Notes: generated by a model from the sequence alone, not told the origin. A DNA stretch of 29,778 bases from an uncultured Fretibacterium sp. (GCA_937900285.1 CALCEM010000057.1:1-29778), one strand, 5' to 3'; shown: positions 16,184 through 23,944, counted from the stretch's first letter. Numbers and translations are program-made.

Positions 16184-16926
16184 ACGGGTTATCACTGTTC
16201 AGTGGCATTGGAGGCATTGATCTCGCGTTCGAGTGGGCTGGAGGAACTGTTACAGCAATGTGTGAGATCGAGCCTTACTGCCAAAAAGTCCTGCATAAAC
16301 ATTGGCCTCATGTCCCGCTGTTTGAAGATATAAGGGAGCTGAAAGGATCAGATTTTGGAACGATTGACATTATTTACGGAGGGTTTCCCTGTCAGCCCTT
16401 CAGCGTGGCGGGAAACAGAAAAGGACAAGACGACAACCGCTATTTATGGCCGGAGTTTTCGAGGCTGGTCTCAGAGATTAAGCCGCGTTGGGTGCTCGCT
16501 GAAAACGTACCTGGAATCTTGCGTATCGCTGCTGACGATGTTTGTTCCGATTTGGAGCATCAAGGCTACAGTGTTGGGATATGGGATTTTGAAGCTGCGA
16601 CTGTCGGTGCAAAACACAGGAGAGAACGGATATTTTTTGTGGCGCACTCCGGACGCACATTGCTGGCGAGGAGCGTCGAGCAAAGAACGTTACAAGGTGA
16701 AACTGAAGAAAGGACTCCCAATCAGCTTAAACGACCAAGTTGTTCACAAGGCGAGTGGGACTTCTGTAATCAGTGGGAGTCTGAACCCAGAGTGGATAGA
16801 GTGGCTCATGGGATTCCCTATCGGGTGGACAGACTTAGAGCTTTAGGAAATGCTGTTGTCCCACAACAAGTCTATCCAATTTTCAAAGCAATCATGAATA
16901 TAGAAAAGGAGTATAGCGATGATTAA
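16180..16926 (+). CDS. DNA (cytosine-5) methyltransferase
   Basis: 248 residues. Motif I LFSGIGGIDLAF (6-17), motif IV GGFPCQPFS with catalytic Cys 71, motif VI ENV (108-110), motif VIII KHRRERIFFVAH (about 145-156), and C-terminal motifs IX/X VDRLRALGNAVVPQQVYPIF (about 215-235). The enzyme transfers methyl from SAM to C5 of cytosine in a short site, probably to protect phage DNA from host restriction. The target-recognition part between motifs VIII and IX is very short (about 55 residues) and reads unlike a normal domain; in the +1 frame the same DNA reads like another phage protein. No restriction enzyme lies nearby, so it is an orphan enzyme. Confidence 0.93.
   Translation: MNGLSLFSGIGGIDLAFEWAGGTVTAMCEIEPYCQKVLHKHWPHVPLFEDIRELKGSDFGTIDIIYGGFPCQPFSVAGNRKGQDDNRYLWPEFSRLVSEIKPRWVLAENVPGILRIAADDVCSDLEHQGYSVGIWDFEAATVGAKHRRERIFFVAHSGRTLLARSVEQRTLQGETEERTPNQLKRPSCSQGEWDFCNQWESEPRVDRVAHGIPYRVDRLRALGNAVVPQQVYPIFKAIMNIEKEYSDD
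16496..16846 (+). other. Second protein-like reading frame inside the methyltransferase gene (+1)
   Basis: The frame is open from 16355 to the TAG at 16844-16846. From about 16496 it reads SLKTYLESCVSLLT, then IKATVLGYGILKLRLS, NTGENGYFLWRTPDAH, GLPISLNDQV and finally SLNPEWIEWLMGFPIGWT. I recall this text, in this order, from phage proteins annotated next to or as methylases. At the same time the main frame carries methyltransferase motifs VI, VIII, IX and X. No ribosome site is evident at 16355, so expression is unproven. It may be true overlapping coding, a frameshift product, or a repeatedly mis-annotated shadow of a conserved methylase gene. Confidence 0.45.
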
Positions 16927-17083
16927 CTTCTTGCGTAAGTTTTTCGCCCGTATTGTGAATAAGGAAGTAGTGCATTTTATACCGCACTCAAATAATGAAT
17001 TGGAACTTTCCGATGGGGACAGGGCTGCATTATATGGCTGGCCGGATAAAACTGTGGGAGAAGTAATGCAACATGACCAGTAA
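16919..17083 (+). CDS. Small hypothetical phage protein
   Basis: 54 residues; the ATG lies inside the last codons of the methyltransferase with AAAGGAG upstream, and the end overlaps the next gene by 11 nt. N-terminus MINFLRKFFARIVNKEV is basic and amphipathic; the end reads GDRAALYGWPDKTVGEVMQ. Not recognised. Confidence 0.6.
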   Translation: MINFLRKFFARIVNKEVVHFIPHSNNELELSDGDRAALYGWPDKTVGEVMQHDQ

Positions 17084-17558
17084 CGCAGATAAATTAAAAG
17101 CACTCCGTTACACTCTCGGACTTACTCAGGCGCAAATGGCTGAAAAGATTGGAGTATCGAAAACTTCCATAAAACACTGTGAAAACGGATATAGTCCGCA
17201 AGGTAAGACTAAAACTCATGCACAATCAAGGATTAAGGCTTTCCTTGAAGTTCAGGATATTAGCCCTGCGGTAATAGCTGAAAGTAAGTTAGCTATTGGT
17301 CTAGGAGAGCGACAGAAATCCCTACACAAGCATTTTACAAAAGGTAAGTGCTACAGAATTTATTATGACGGTTATCAAAATTCTTATGACAGAAAATTTC
17401 TTTCAACAGGTACTTCTTCATGGGAGCAGAGTTGTATCTTCATGTTCCTACGTAAAGATGGGATTCATCATGTCTTTCGTGAGGTAAGAGGTGGCTGGAT
17501 AAGAACATATACAGACGCTCAATTAGTCGGTAAAAACATACAAGAGGTAGAACCATGA
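17073..17558 (+). CDS. XRE-family helix-turn-helix protein with extra C-terminal domain
   Basis: 161 residues. The first 60 form a Cro/cI-type helix-turn-helix: LKALRYTLGLTQAQMAEKIG with the recognition helix at VSKTSIKHCENG (about 28-40). The rest, about 90-161, is a compact mixed domain rich in aromatic residues (CYRIYYDGYQNSYDRKFL, then CIFMFLRKDGIHHVFREV) that I do not recognise. It lies in the middle of the replication operon rather than in the lysogeny region, so it may tune early expression. The start overlaps the upstream gene by 11 nt; it overlaps the next start by 4 nt. Confidence 0.8.
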   Translation: MTSNADKLKALRYTLGLTQAQMAEKIGVSKTSIKHCENGYSPQGKTKTHAQSRIKAFLEVQDISPAVIAESKLAIGLGERQKSLHKHFTKGKCYRIYYDGYQNSYDRKFLSTGTSSWEQSCIFMFLRKDGIHHVFREVRGGWIRTYTDAQLVGKNIQEVEP

Positions 17559-17680
17559 GTAAGGTATGGCAAGAATTAAGACGTTTTCTAAAAAAGAGTT
17601 ATACAAATCGATATGTAACGCGTAAGTTTGAATTACGTAAAAAACTTGAGCGAGTTTTGCTTATGGATCAGACAAATTAA
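17555..17680 (+). CDS. Very small basic protein
   Basis: 41 residues, start coupled to the preceding stop (ATGA). Strongly basic (many Arg and Lys): MSKVWQELRRFLKKSYTNRY and onward, ending VLLMDQTN. It is probably a helical peptide able to bind nucleic acid, though that is inference from charge alone. Accepted mainly on coupling and the 14-nt gap to the next gene. Confidence 0.5.
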   Translation: MSKVWQELRRFLKKSYTNRYVTRKFELRKKLERVLLMDQTN

Positions 17681-17694
17681 GGGGGTTAAGAGCT

Positions 17695-17919
17695 ATGCCA
17701 GCAAAAATATTAAGTCTTGAAGAACGTCTTGAACTCACACGACGTAAGATGGCATTTCGTGAAAGTGTAAAGCGTGCTAATGAAGTACCCACAGCTTCCA
17801 GTGCAGGAGAACATCCCGAATCTGTGTTCGATGAGAACCACTGCCCATATTGCGATGGAGATTTAATGCGCTTCGAGGGGTGTTATCGTTGCAAAAAATG
17901 CGGTTGGAGTAGATGCTAA
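17695..17919 (+). CDS. Small zinc-ribbon protein
   Basis: 74 residues, ATG after GGGGGTTAAG. A basic helical N-terminus (about 1-30) is followed by a C-terminal zinc ribbon: CPYCDGDLMRFEGCYRCKKCG (split as CPYC at about 51-54 and CYRCKKCG at about 64-71). Small ribbons of this kind often sit beside VapE-type primases in phages; a role in DNA or protein binding is likely, the partner unknown. Confidence 0.75.
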   Translation: MPAKILSLEERLELTRRKMAFRESVKRANEVPTASSAGEHPESVFDENHCPYCDGDLMRFEGCYRCKKCGWSRC

Positions 17920-17961
17920 AAATGTCTGACGTGATAAAGCAGGAAAGGAGGGTTAATTTAC

Positions 17962-20373
17962 ATGCAGTATGACAGAAAAATAATCGTAACAGTTGGAAGT
18001 AATCGCCGTAGTACTAACTGGCAACCTCAGGATATTATGCTTTCAGAATTCTATGAAAAACTTCGCATTCCTGCACGTTCAACTGAAACAATGGCTGATT
18101 ATCTTGCTTTAAAAAAAAGTGAACAAGATAATCAAAAAGACATCGGCGGTTTCGTGGCAGGCTCCTTATTGGGGCCTCGCCGCAAGGCCGGTGCTGTAAC
18201 AGGACGTGACCTCATCACCCTAGACTTCGACAACATACAGCCGGGAGGCACTGAAGAGATTTTACGGCGCGTTGAAGGTCTGGGTTGTGGGTATTGCATT
18301 TATTCTACCAGAAAACACTCTCCAGCAACTCCGCGTTTAAGAATTTTGTTGCCTTATGACAGAACAGCAACTGCTGATGAATATGAACCGACAGCTAGGT
18401 ATATGGCAACGTTAATAGGTATGGAGTTTACAGACCCTACAACGTTCGAAGCCTCACGTCTCATGTATTGGCCTAGCGTCTGTGCTGATACGCAATACGT
18501 ATTCACCTTTGCCGACAAGCCGATGCTTTCGGTTGACGGTCTGCTTGAAGCGATAGATGCGCAATATGGCGATTGGCGTGACGTTACGAAGTGGCCTCAA
18601 GTTCCCGGCTTAGAAAATCAATATCGGAAACTGGCTACGAAACAAAGTGATCCGTTGGCAAAAAACGGTGTTATTGGAGCTTTCTGTCGCACATACGACA
18701 TATACGGAGCAATAGAGACATTCTTATCAGAGGTTTACACGCCAGTCGAAACAATGCCCGGACGCTTTACGTATTTGGAAGGCAGTACGACAGGCGGTGC
18801 AGTAGTTTACGATAACGGTTTGTTTTTATATTCGCACCATGCTACCGACCCATGTAGCGGAAGGCTTGTTAATGCTTTTGATCTTGTACGCTTACACAAA
18901 TTTGGTAATCAAGACTACGCTGTTGATGTTAAAACACCCCCAAATAGACTTCCATCTTATCAGGCAATGTGTGAACTTGCCGTGAATGATGTGCGAGTGT
19001 CAAAGCAACTTGCAAAAGAACGTGCGGAATCTGTAATCGGTGATTTCGGCAAGCTAATTGATGATGACCATGAAAGTGAAAATTTTGACTGGACTGCGGA
19101 ATTAGAGATCAATAAGCAAACACTACAGATTAAAGCGACTATTGATAATATTTGGCTGATTCTTGAAAATGACCCGAATTTGCGGGGTAAGTTTGCGCTT
19201 AATGAATTTGCAGGACGCGGAGAAGTTCTAGGTGACCTACCATGGAATCCGTCAAAAAAACGTCGTGCATGGTCGGACAATGATAATGCAGGTCTGTACT
19301 GGTATTTCGAAAAAAACTACCGAATAACAGGCAACGGCAAGATTGACGGAGCATTATCGCTCCACAGCGAACAGCATAAATTTAACGATGTTAAGAAATT
19401 CCTTACTTCGTTAAAGTGGGACGGACAACCCAGACTTGACACTTTGCTTGTTGATTACCTCGGTGCGAAAGACACGACTTATGTCAGAGCTGTTACACGT
19501 AAGGCATTCACAGCGGCAGTTGCGAGGGTAATGGAGCCGGGATGCAAATATGACACCATGCTGATTCTTGCAGGGCCGCAGGGCATAGGGAAGTCCACGC
19601 TCTTAGACAAAATGAGCAAGGGTTGGTTCAACGATGGTATCCGTACCTTTGAAGGAAAAGAGGCCAGCGAACTGCTGCAAGGTGTATGGCTGGTTGAAAT
19701 TAGCGAGTTGGATGCATTCAGGAAGACAGACACCGCTCGCATTAAGCAGTTCCTAAGTCTTCGCTCTGATCGCTTCCGGGCAGCCTATGGACGGCATGTG
19801 AAAGACATTCCACGCTGTTGTGTTTTCTTCGGTACAACAAATACCTGCGAATTTCTGCGGGACAGAACAGGCAACCGCAGATTCTGGCCTGTGGACGTGG
19901 GTGTTAAGTCACATCCAAAGAATATTTGGAGTGATCTCGATGGAGAGATTGATCTGATTTGGAGTGAAGCTGTAATGCGCTGGAGATTTGGAGAGAAGTT
20001 GCATCTCATAGGCGAAATCGAAACTGAAGCACGGGCAGAGCAGGAAGCCCATCGTGAAGTCAGTTCTAAAGAAGGCATGATTTTTGACTACTTAGAAAAG
20101 CCTGTTCCAGAAGATTGGCCGAAATGGGAACTTGATAAACGCCGAATGTTCCTGAATGGAGTTTCACAGGGAGATGTAAAATTGGTGCAACGCGACCGCA
20201 TTTGCGCGTTAGAAATCTGGTGTGAGCTGTTTGGCGGTTCGCCAAAAGATTTCCGATACGCTGATGCGACTGAAATAAATGAAATTATACGCTCATTGCC
20301 TGAATGGTCAAAAATATCCGGTAGCATACGCTTCGGATATTGCGGAAAGCAAAGAGGCTTTCAGAGGTGCTGA
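17962..20373 (+). CDS. VapE-type primase/helicase (virulence-associated E family)
   Basis: 803 residues with AAGGAGGGTTAATTTAC before the ATG. N-terminal half: a primase-like region with LITLDFDNIQ (about 87-96) and STRKHSPATPRLRILLP (about 112-128), the acidic and histidine residues expected of an archaeo-eukaryotic-type primase. C-terminal half: a superfamily 3-like ATPase with Walker A GPQGIGKST (538-546), Walker B LVEISELDAF (about 572-581) and the sensor block VFFGTTN and RTGNRRFWPV (about 618-645). The end YGKQRGF is normal for the family, so the protein is complete. It should open and prime the phage origin; the iteron array starts seven bases after its stop. Confidence 0.93.
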   Translation: MQYDRKIIVTVGSNRRSTNWQPQDIMLSEFYEKLRIPARSTETMADYLALKKSEQDNQKDIGGFVAGSLLGPRRKAGAVTGRDLITLDFDNIQPGGTEEILRRVEGLGCGYCIYSTRKHSPATPRLRILLPYDRTATADEYEPTARYMATLIGMEFTDPTTFEASRLMYWPSVCADTQYVFTFADKPMLSVDGLLEAIDAQYGDWRDVTKWPQVPGLENQYRKLATKQSDPLAKNGVIGAFCRTYDIYGAIETFLSEVYTPVETMPGRFTYLEGSTTGGAVVYDNGLFLYSHHATDPCSGRLVNAFDLVRLHKFGNQDYAVDVKTPPNRLPSYQAMCELAVNDVRVSKQLAKERAESVIGDFGKLIDDDHESENFDWTAELEINKQTLQIKATIDNIWLILENDPNLRGKFALNEFAGRGEVLGDLPWNPSKKRRAWSDNDNAGLYWYFEKNYRITGNGKIDGALSLHSEQHKFNDVKKFLTSLKWDGQPRLDTLLVDYLGAKDTTYVRAVTRKAFTAAVARVMEPGCKYDTMLILAGPQGIGKSTLLDKMSKGWFNDGIRTFEGKEASELLQGVWLVEISELDAFRKTDTARIKQFLSLRSDRFRAAYGRHVKDIPRCCVFFGTTNTCEFLRDRTGNRRFWPVDVGVKSHPKNIWSDLDGEIDLIWSEAVMRWRFGEKLHLIGEIETEARAEQEAHREVSSKEGMIFDYLEKPVPEDWPKWELDKRRMFLNGVSQGDVKLVQRDRICALEIWCELFGGSPKDFRYADATEINEIIRSLPEWSKISGSIRFGYCGKQRGFQRC

Positions 20374-20379
20374 TGAGAT

Positions 20380-20566
20380 GGAACATTCAGGTGGAACATC
20401 GACCAGAAGTTGAACGTTAGGGAAGAACAGTTGAATTTTAGAAAAGAAAGTCGAGCAATGTTCCGTCTCTAAATGTTCCAATGTTCCGCTAATGTTCCGC
20501 TAATGTTCCACCCCTTGAGCTATTGATTTTACTAAGTTTTATTAATTAATGGAACATTGGAACATT
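20380..20566. repeat. Iteron array, nine 8-bp units in 2+5+2 inverted arrangement
   Basis: Left group on the plus strand: GGAACATT at 20380 and GGAACATC at 20393. Centre group, reverse orientation (AATGTTCC): 20457, 20472, 20480, 20491, 20502. Right group: GGAACATT at 20551 and 20559. Degenerate relatives lie near 20410. Spacings are 8, 11, 11 and 15 bp in the centre and 8 bp on the right, roughly one DNA turn or less. The array lies directly after the primase/helicase gene and before an AT-rich stretch, the layout of a phage replication origin. Confidence 0.75.
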
Positions 20567-20732
20567 AAATCTTAATAGAGATTAAAGATAGAGGTAATAG
20601 AGGAATTAGAGAAGAAAATAATTCTCTACTCTTTCTATTTATATAAATATATAAAATTGAGGTTTTGTTACATGGTTATAGTTATAAAAACGCTCCAAAG
20701 TTTAGTCTGTTTTTGGTGTTAGGAGTGGAGAA
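20567..20732. other. AT-rich stretch beside the iterons, possible unwinding region
   Basis: No gene is visible. The stretch is rich in A and T with a perfect 7-bp inverted repeat TAGAGAA / TTCTCTA (20607-20613 and 20622-20628) and a run TATTTATATAAATATATAAAA (20637-20656 region). Together with the iterons it fits an origin melting region, or else a promoter for the nuclease/helicase genes. Confidence 0.45.
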
Positions 20733-21020
20733 ATGCTAGAGAAAAATGCGGAGAGACATCTCGTGGAAGGCGTAAAAAAACTTGGCGGGCTTTGCTATAA
20801 GTTTGTAAGTCCGGGAACGCAAGGCGTGCCTGACCGCATTATCGTTACAGCACAAGGCAGAATCATTTTCGCTGAACTGAAGACCGACAAAGGTGTGCTC
20901 TCCAAGATTCAAGAATACGTTATAAGTCAGATGCGACTGCGTCATGCGGATGTTCGAGTTTTGTATGGTTTGAAACAAGTTAAGGAGTTACTTGCTGAAA
21001 TTGGAGATGAACGTAAATGA
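20733..21020 (+). CDS. VRR-NUC domain nuclease
   Basis: 95 residues, ATG after AGGAGTGGAG. Standalone VRR-NUC fold: E7 helix at the start, GTQGVPDRIIV (about 28-38) with the catalytic Asp, and IIFAELKTDKG (about 45-54) with the E-x-K pair, then KIQEYVISQMRLRHADVRVL. All catalytic residues of the PD-(D/E)XK type are visible. Phages often encode it with the SNF2 helicase, as here (4-nt overlap); it may cut branched DNA such as replication or recombination intermediates. Confidence 0.92.
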   Translation: MLEKNAERHLVEGVKKLGGLCYKFVSPGTQGVPDRIIVTAQGRIIFAELKTDKGVLSKIQEYVISQMRLRHADVRVLYGLKQVKELLAEIGDERK

Positions 21021-22396
21021 TTTTCAACCCGTACCCGTATCAGGCGTATTGCATTGAGTATCTTATCAGCAATCGCTCAGTCGGTCTCTTTTTAGAACCT
21101 GGACTTGGCAAGACGGTTATCACACTCACAGCACTATGCGATTTACGTTATAACCGCTGGGAGGTAGCAAAAGCATTAATAATAGCTCCAAAAAAGGTTG
21201 CTGAAGTCACGTGGACAGCTGAAGCGAAAAAGTGGGAACATCTGAAGAAAATGCGGATTATGCCGGTGTTAGGTTCGATGCAACAGAGGCTGAGAGCTTT
21301 GGCGACACCAGCAGATGCTTATGTAATTAATCGCGAAAATACACAATGGCTTGTTGAGCATTTTAAGAATAACTGGCCTTTTGACACCGTGATTCTCGAT
21401 GAGAGTTCTTCGTTTAAGAATCCGCAGAGCAAGCGGTTCAAATCCTTGAAGCTTGTCCGCTCACGCATTTACAGGTTTGTAGAGCTGACAGGTACTCCAG
21501 CCAGTAACAGCCTTGAAGATTTGTGGGCGCAGATTTATTTGCTTGATGGTGGTATGCGTTTGGGTTCGACTATAAGTGCATATCGCGACAGATATTTTAT
21601 TCCCGGCAAACGAAACCGTACAACGATTTTCAGTTATACGCCAAAGGACGGTAGCTTTGAAATGATAAGGCAGGCCATCAGCGATATTTGTATCAGCATG
21701 AAAGCCAGCGATTATATCAGCCTTCCAGATGTCATTATGGATGATATTCCGGTCATACTGGACAGTGCTGCACGTAAGGCTTATGAACAGCTTGAAATGG
21801 AGCTTCTGCTTCAAGTTGATGAAAATACGATTACTGCCGGAAGTGCTGGTGTATTGACAGGAAAGCTCTTACAGCTTTGCAATGGCGCTGTTTATGATAA
21901 TGAACACAGAGCTGTCCGTATTCATAACTGCAAGCTGGAGGCTTTTGTAGAATTGATTGAACAGCTTAATGGACAGCACGCGCTGGTGTTCTTCAACTTT
22001 CAACATGACCGCGACAGAATGCTGAATGTGTTAGCTTCGATGAATTTACGAGTCAGAGTTTACACAAAGGCGAAGGATGAAGCCGATTGGAATAATGGCC
22101 AGATTGATGTTCTGTTGGCGCACCCTGCAAGTTGTGGTTATGGACTAAATTTACAGCTTGGTGGACATCACGTGATTTGGTTCGGACTGACATGGAGCTT
22201 GGAACAATATGAACAGGCTAATAAACGATTGCACCGTCAAGGACAGAATGAACCCGTTATTATTCACCATTTGATAGTTCAGGACAGTATGGATGAAACA
22301 GTGATTAAGGCGTTGCATGACAAGGGCAATATGCAGAACGCTTTGATGATGGCGTTAAAAGCCAGAATTGAAAAAATATGCAAAAAATACAACTAG
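21017..22396 (+). CDS. SNF2-family DNA helicase/translocase
   Basis: 459 residues. Motif I EPGLGKT (27-33), motif II DESS (128-131), motif III ELTGTPASNSLEDLW (about 155-169), and the C-terminal RecA-like half with LVFFNFQHDRDRML, then ANKRLHRQGQ as motif VI (about 403-412). The short, insert-free form is usual for phages. Its ATG overlaps the nuclease stop, so the nuclease and helicase are made as a pair and may act as one unit on branched DNA. Confidence 0.93.
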   Translation: MIFNPYPYQAYCIEYLISNRSVGLFLEPGLGKTVITLTALCDLRYNRWEVAKALIIAPKKVAEVTWTAEAKKWEHLKKMRIMPVLGSMQQRLRALATPADAYVINRENTQWLVEHFKNNWPFDTVILDESSSFKNPQSKRFKSLKLVRSRIYRFVELTGTPASNSLEDLWAQIYLLDGGMRLGSTISAYRDRYFIPGKRNRTTIFSYTPKDGSFEMIRQAISDICISMKASDYISLPDVIMDDIPVILDSAARKAYEQLEMELLLQVDENTITAGSAGVLTGKLLQLCNGAVYDNEHRAVRIHNCKLEAFVELIEQLNGQHALVFFNFQHDRDRMLNVLASMNLRVRVYTKAKDEADWNNGQIDVLLAHPASCGYGLNLQLGGHHVIWFGLTWSLEQYEQANKRLHRQGQNEPVIIHHLIVQDSMDETVIKALHDKGNMQNALMMALKARIEKICKKYN

Positions 22397-22412
22397 AAAG
22401 GATAGAATAATC

Positions 22413-22904
22413 ATGCAGAAAGAAAAAATTGCGGAGATTGCACGAATTGTGGCAACAGAAGTTCTTAGTCAGCGTGAGGCTATTATTCAGGAAGAATTTG
22501 ATGCTCGGTATCTTGATGTGAAGCTATTGATGAAGAATTATCGTATGCTGAAAGCTCATTACGCTCATGTTTCACCGGAGACGCTGGAGGTTGATGCTAT
22601 TTGCTCCATGCGCCGTAAAACTGGCTTGATGATGTCACATGTTGATAAGATGCTGACTGCATATCAGGCTATCTGTTATGAGTCTAAAAGATCGGATGAA
22701 AAGAACCGTTGGGATATACTGTACCTACGGTATATCACTGACGAGCGTATTACTATTGATGACATTGCAGACAGGCTCAGTATTGACAGGCGCACATACT
22801 TCCGCTACGTCAATCGTGCAATGGAGGACTTGGCCGTGTTGCTGTTCGGCATTGAGGCAATCGGGACATGGAAACCTCAGAAGGCAGTGAAGACGAGGGC
22901 TTAA
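22413..22904 (+). CDS. ArpU/sigma-region-4-like late transcription regulator
   Basis: 163 residues from the ATG at 22413, which follows AGAAAGGATAG; the frame is open up to 22368 inside the helicase gene, but that start has no ribosome site. The N-terminal part is helical; the C-terminal block WDILYLRYITDERITIDDIA followed by RLSIDRRTYFRYVNRAMEDL (about 112-150) is a sigma-70 region 4-like helix-turn-helix. Proteins of this kind close the early operon in many Bacillota phages and switch on packaging and structural genes. Terminase would normally come next, but here a small DNA-binding gene and the lysogeny block follow. Confidence 0.82.
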   Translation: MQKEKIAEIARIVATEVLSQREAIIQEEFDARYLDVKLLMKNYRMLKAHYAHVSPETLEVDAICSMRRKTGLMMSHVDKMLTAYQAICYESKRSDEKNRWDILYLRYITDERITIDDIADRLSIDRRTYFRYVNRAMEDLAVLLFGIEAIGTWKPQKAVKTRA

Positions 22905-22917
22905 AGAGTCTTGATCT

Positions 22918-22926
22918 TGCTATAAT
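22918..22926 (+). promoter_or_regulatory. Possible extended -10 promoter
   Basis: TGCTATAAT is an exact extended -10 element, with no good -35 box. It lies 19 bases before the next ATG and could give that gene its own transcript. Confidence 0.4.
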
Positions 22927-22944
22927 GGAAACGGGGTGATGAAA

Positions 22945-23154
22945 ATGCCTGTAAGCAAAGCACAGATTAAAGCAACCGCACGATACAGCAAAAAAACATA
23001 TGATACTGTACTCGTGAAAATCCGCAAAGATTCAGACTTAACGCTATCAATGATAAAGGAACATGCCGAAACTATGAGCGAAAGTACGAATAGCTTTATT
23101 GTGCGAGCGATAAAGGGAGCTATTGAGCGCGACAAAGCTAAAACGGAAACCTGA
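22945..23154 (+). CDS. Small ribbon-helix-helix-like DNA-binding protein
   Basis: 69 residues from the ATG at 22945, chosen because GGGGTGAT, a close match to the anti-Shine-Dalgarno complement, ends four bases earlier; GTG at 22936 and ATG at 22939 are in frame too. Text: YSKKTYDTVLVKIRKDSD, then LSMIKEHAETMSESTNSFIVRAIKGAIERD. A beta strand followed by two helices is the Arc/CopG pattern. It is probably a regulator or a phage antitoxin-like protein; no toxin gene is beside it. A strong terminator follows. Confidence 0.7.
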   Translation: MPVSKAQIKATARYSKKTYDTVLVKIRKDSDLTLSMIKEHAETMSESTNSFIVRAIKGAIERDKAKTET

Positions 23155-23166
23155 AGGTAAAATTGA

Positions 23167-23204
23167 TAGAAGACCCACTAATTACAACGGGTCTTCTATT
23201 TTTT
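23167..23204 (+). terminator. Strong Rho-independent terminator of the rightward operon
   Basis: TAGAAGACCC (23167-23176) and GGGTCTTCTA (23189-23198) form a perfect 10-bp stem with a 12-nt loop, followed by TTTTTT. It ends the replication operon 12 nt past the last stop. Confidence 0.92.
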
Positions 23205-23211
23205 ATAACGC

Positions 23212-23241
23212 TTGACAATAATAGCTATATACCTATATAAT
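23212..23241 (+). promoter_or_regulatory. Rightward promoter in the lysogeny intergenic region
   Basis: TTGACA (23212-23217), 18-bp spacer, TATAAT (23236-23241): a near-consensus promoter starting right after the terminator. No open frame of use follows on this strand; the transcript would run antisense into the gene at 23404-23628. Confidence 0.65.
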
Positions 23242-23316
23242 TACATCATAAAGAAATAAAACAACACCAACACCAAAAACAAAGAAAGAAGGTTGATAAA
23301 AACTTTAACAAAAATA

Positions 23317-23345
23317 TTGACAAAAACAACTCTTGGTAGTAGAAT
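23317..23345 (+). promoter_or_regulatory. Second rightward promoter-like element
   Basis: TTGACA (23317-23322), 17-bp spacer, TAGAAT (23340-23345). It lies about 100 bp after the first one in the same gene-free stretch (23207-23403) and points at the same antisense direction. Confidence 0.5.
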
Positions 23346-23403
23346 TAAACCATAAGGAAATAAACACCAACTACTAGCTAAGAGGCAAAAACAGTAAACA
23401 GTT

Positions 23404-23628
23404 TCAAACATTTGCATTGCCTTCTTCAACTAATGTTTTTCTATGTAAGAAATTGAACTGAGTTATAATCTTTTGCCCGTCTAAAGTCGTTTCCCGATAT
23501 AATGTTGCATTCTCAAACCACTCACGCTGTACCTGCTCCCCTTTGCGGAGTTTTGGCAAACTTGTTTTTGCTAATTCCGACAGTTCCGTTGCTATTGCCA
23601 ACAGAACCAATGAAGCCCGACTTACCAC
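23404..23628 (-). CDS. Small hypothetical protein downstream of the repressor
   Basis: 74 residues, GTG start two bases after the repressor stop with GAGGAG as ribosome site. The N-terminus is hydrophobic and helical (VSRASLVLLAIATELSELAK); the rest reads RKGEQVQREWFENATLYRET and is charged. Not recognised. It is co-transcribed with the leftward repressor, so a role in lysogeny or superinfection immunity is possible. Confidence 0.6.
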   Translation of the reverse strand: MVSRASLVLLAIATELSELAKTSLPKLRKGEQVQREWFENATLYRETTLDGQKIITQFNFLHRKTLVEEGNANV

Positions 23629-23630
23629 GT

Positions 23631-23831
23631 TTACTCCTCTGAGGTATCAATTAGCAATTCTTCAATGGTGCAACCATACAGTTTTGCGATCGTAGGTAAC
23701 TTGTCAGCACGTGGCTTTGAAAGTCCACGTTCCCACTTACTGACAGCAGATTCTTTAACACCGAGAATCTTGGCGACTTCACGTTGTGTAGGAATTGCTC
23801 CTCTTAACCTACGCTCCTTCATTACGTTCAT
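23631..23831 (-). CDS. XRE-family repressor, leftward (cI/Cro-like)
   Basis: 66 residues, AGGAGGAAAACA before the ATG. Complete helix-turn-helix: PTQREVAKILGVKESAVSKW followed by ERGLSKPRADKLPTIAKLYG. It is as short as a Cro-type protein, with no dimer or protease domain. Its promoter overlaps a perfect 15-bp palindrome, so self-control is likely. It faces the two rightward repressors across about 190 bp, the usual genetic-switch layout. Confidence 0.88.
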   Translation of the reverse strand: MNVMKERRLRGAIPTQREVAKILGVKESAVSKWERGLSKPRADKLPTIAKLYGCTIEELLIDTSEE

Positions 23832-23870
23832 GTTCTATTGTTTTCCTCCTTGTTCTCATTTTATGATCTT

Positions 23871-23899
23871 ATTTTAAGACTTAAAGTCTTATTTGTCAA
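23871..23899 (-). promoter_or_regulatory. Leftward repressor promoter with operator palindrome
   Basis: On the minus strand: TTGACA (23899-23894), 17-bp spacer, TAAAAT (23876-23871). The spacer holds the perfect palindrome AAGACTTAAAGTCTT (23876-23890, centre A). A protein bound there would block this promoter. Related half-sites appear at 23918-23926 (TTTAAGACAAAT) and near 23963. The 19 bases 23881-23899 recur at 6482-6500. Confidence 0.7.
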
Positions 23900-23944
23900 A
23901 TGTTACTCCTTTTTAATTTTAAGACAAATAAAAACTTGGGATGA

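Noticed and set aside
20380..20566. CRISPR array
   Set aside because: Units are 8 bp, in both orientations and with spacings of 8-49 bp; there are no spacer-sized unique segments or cas genes.
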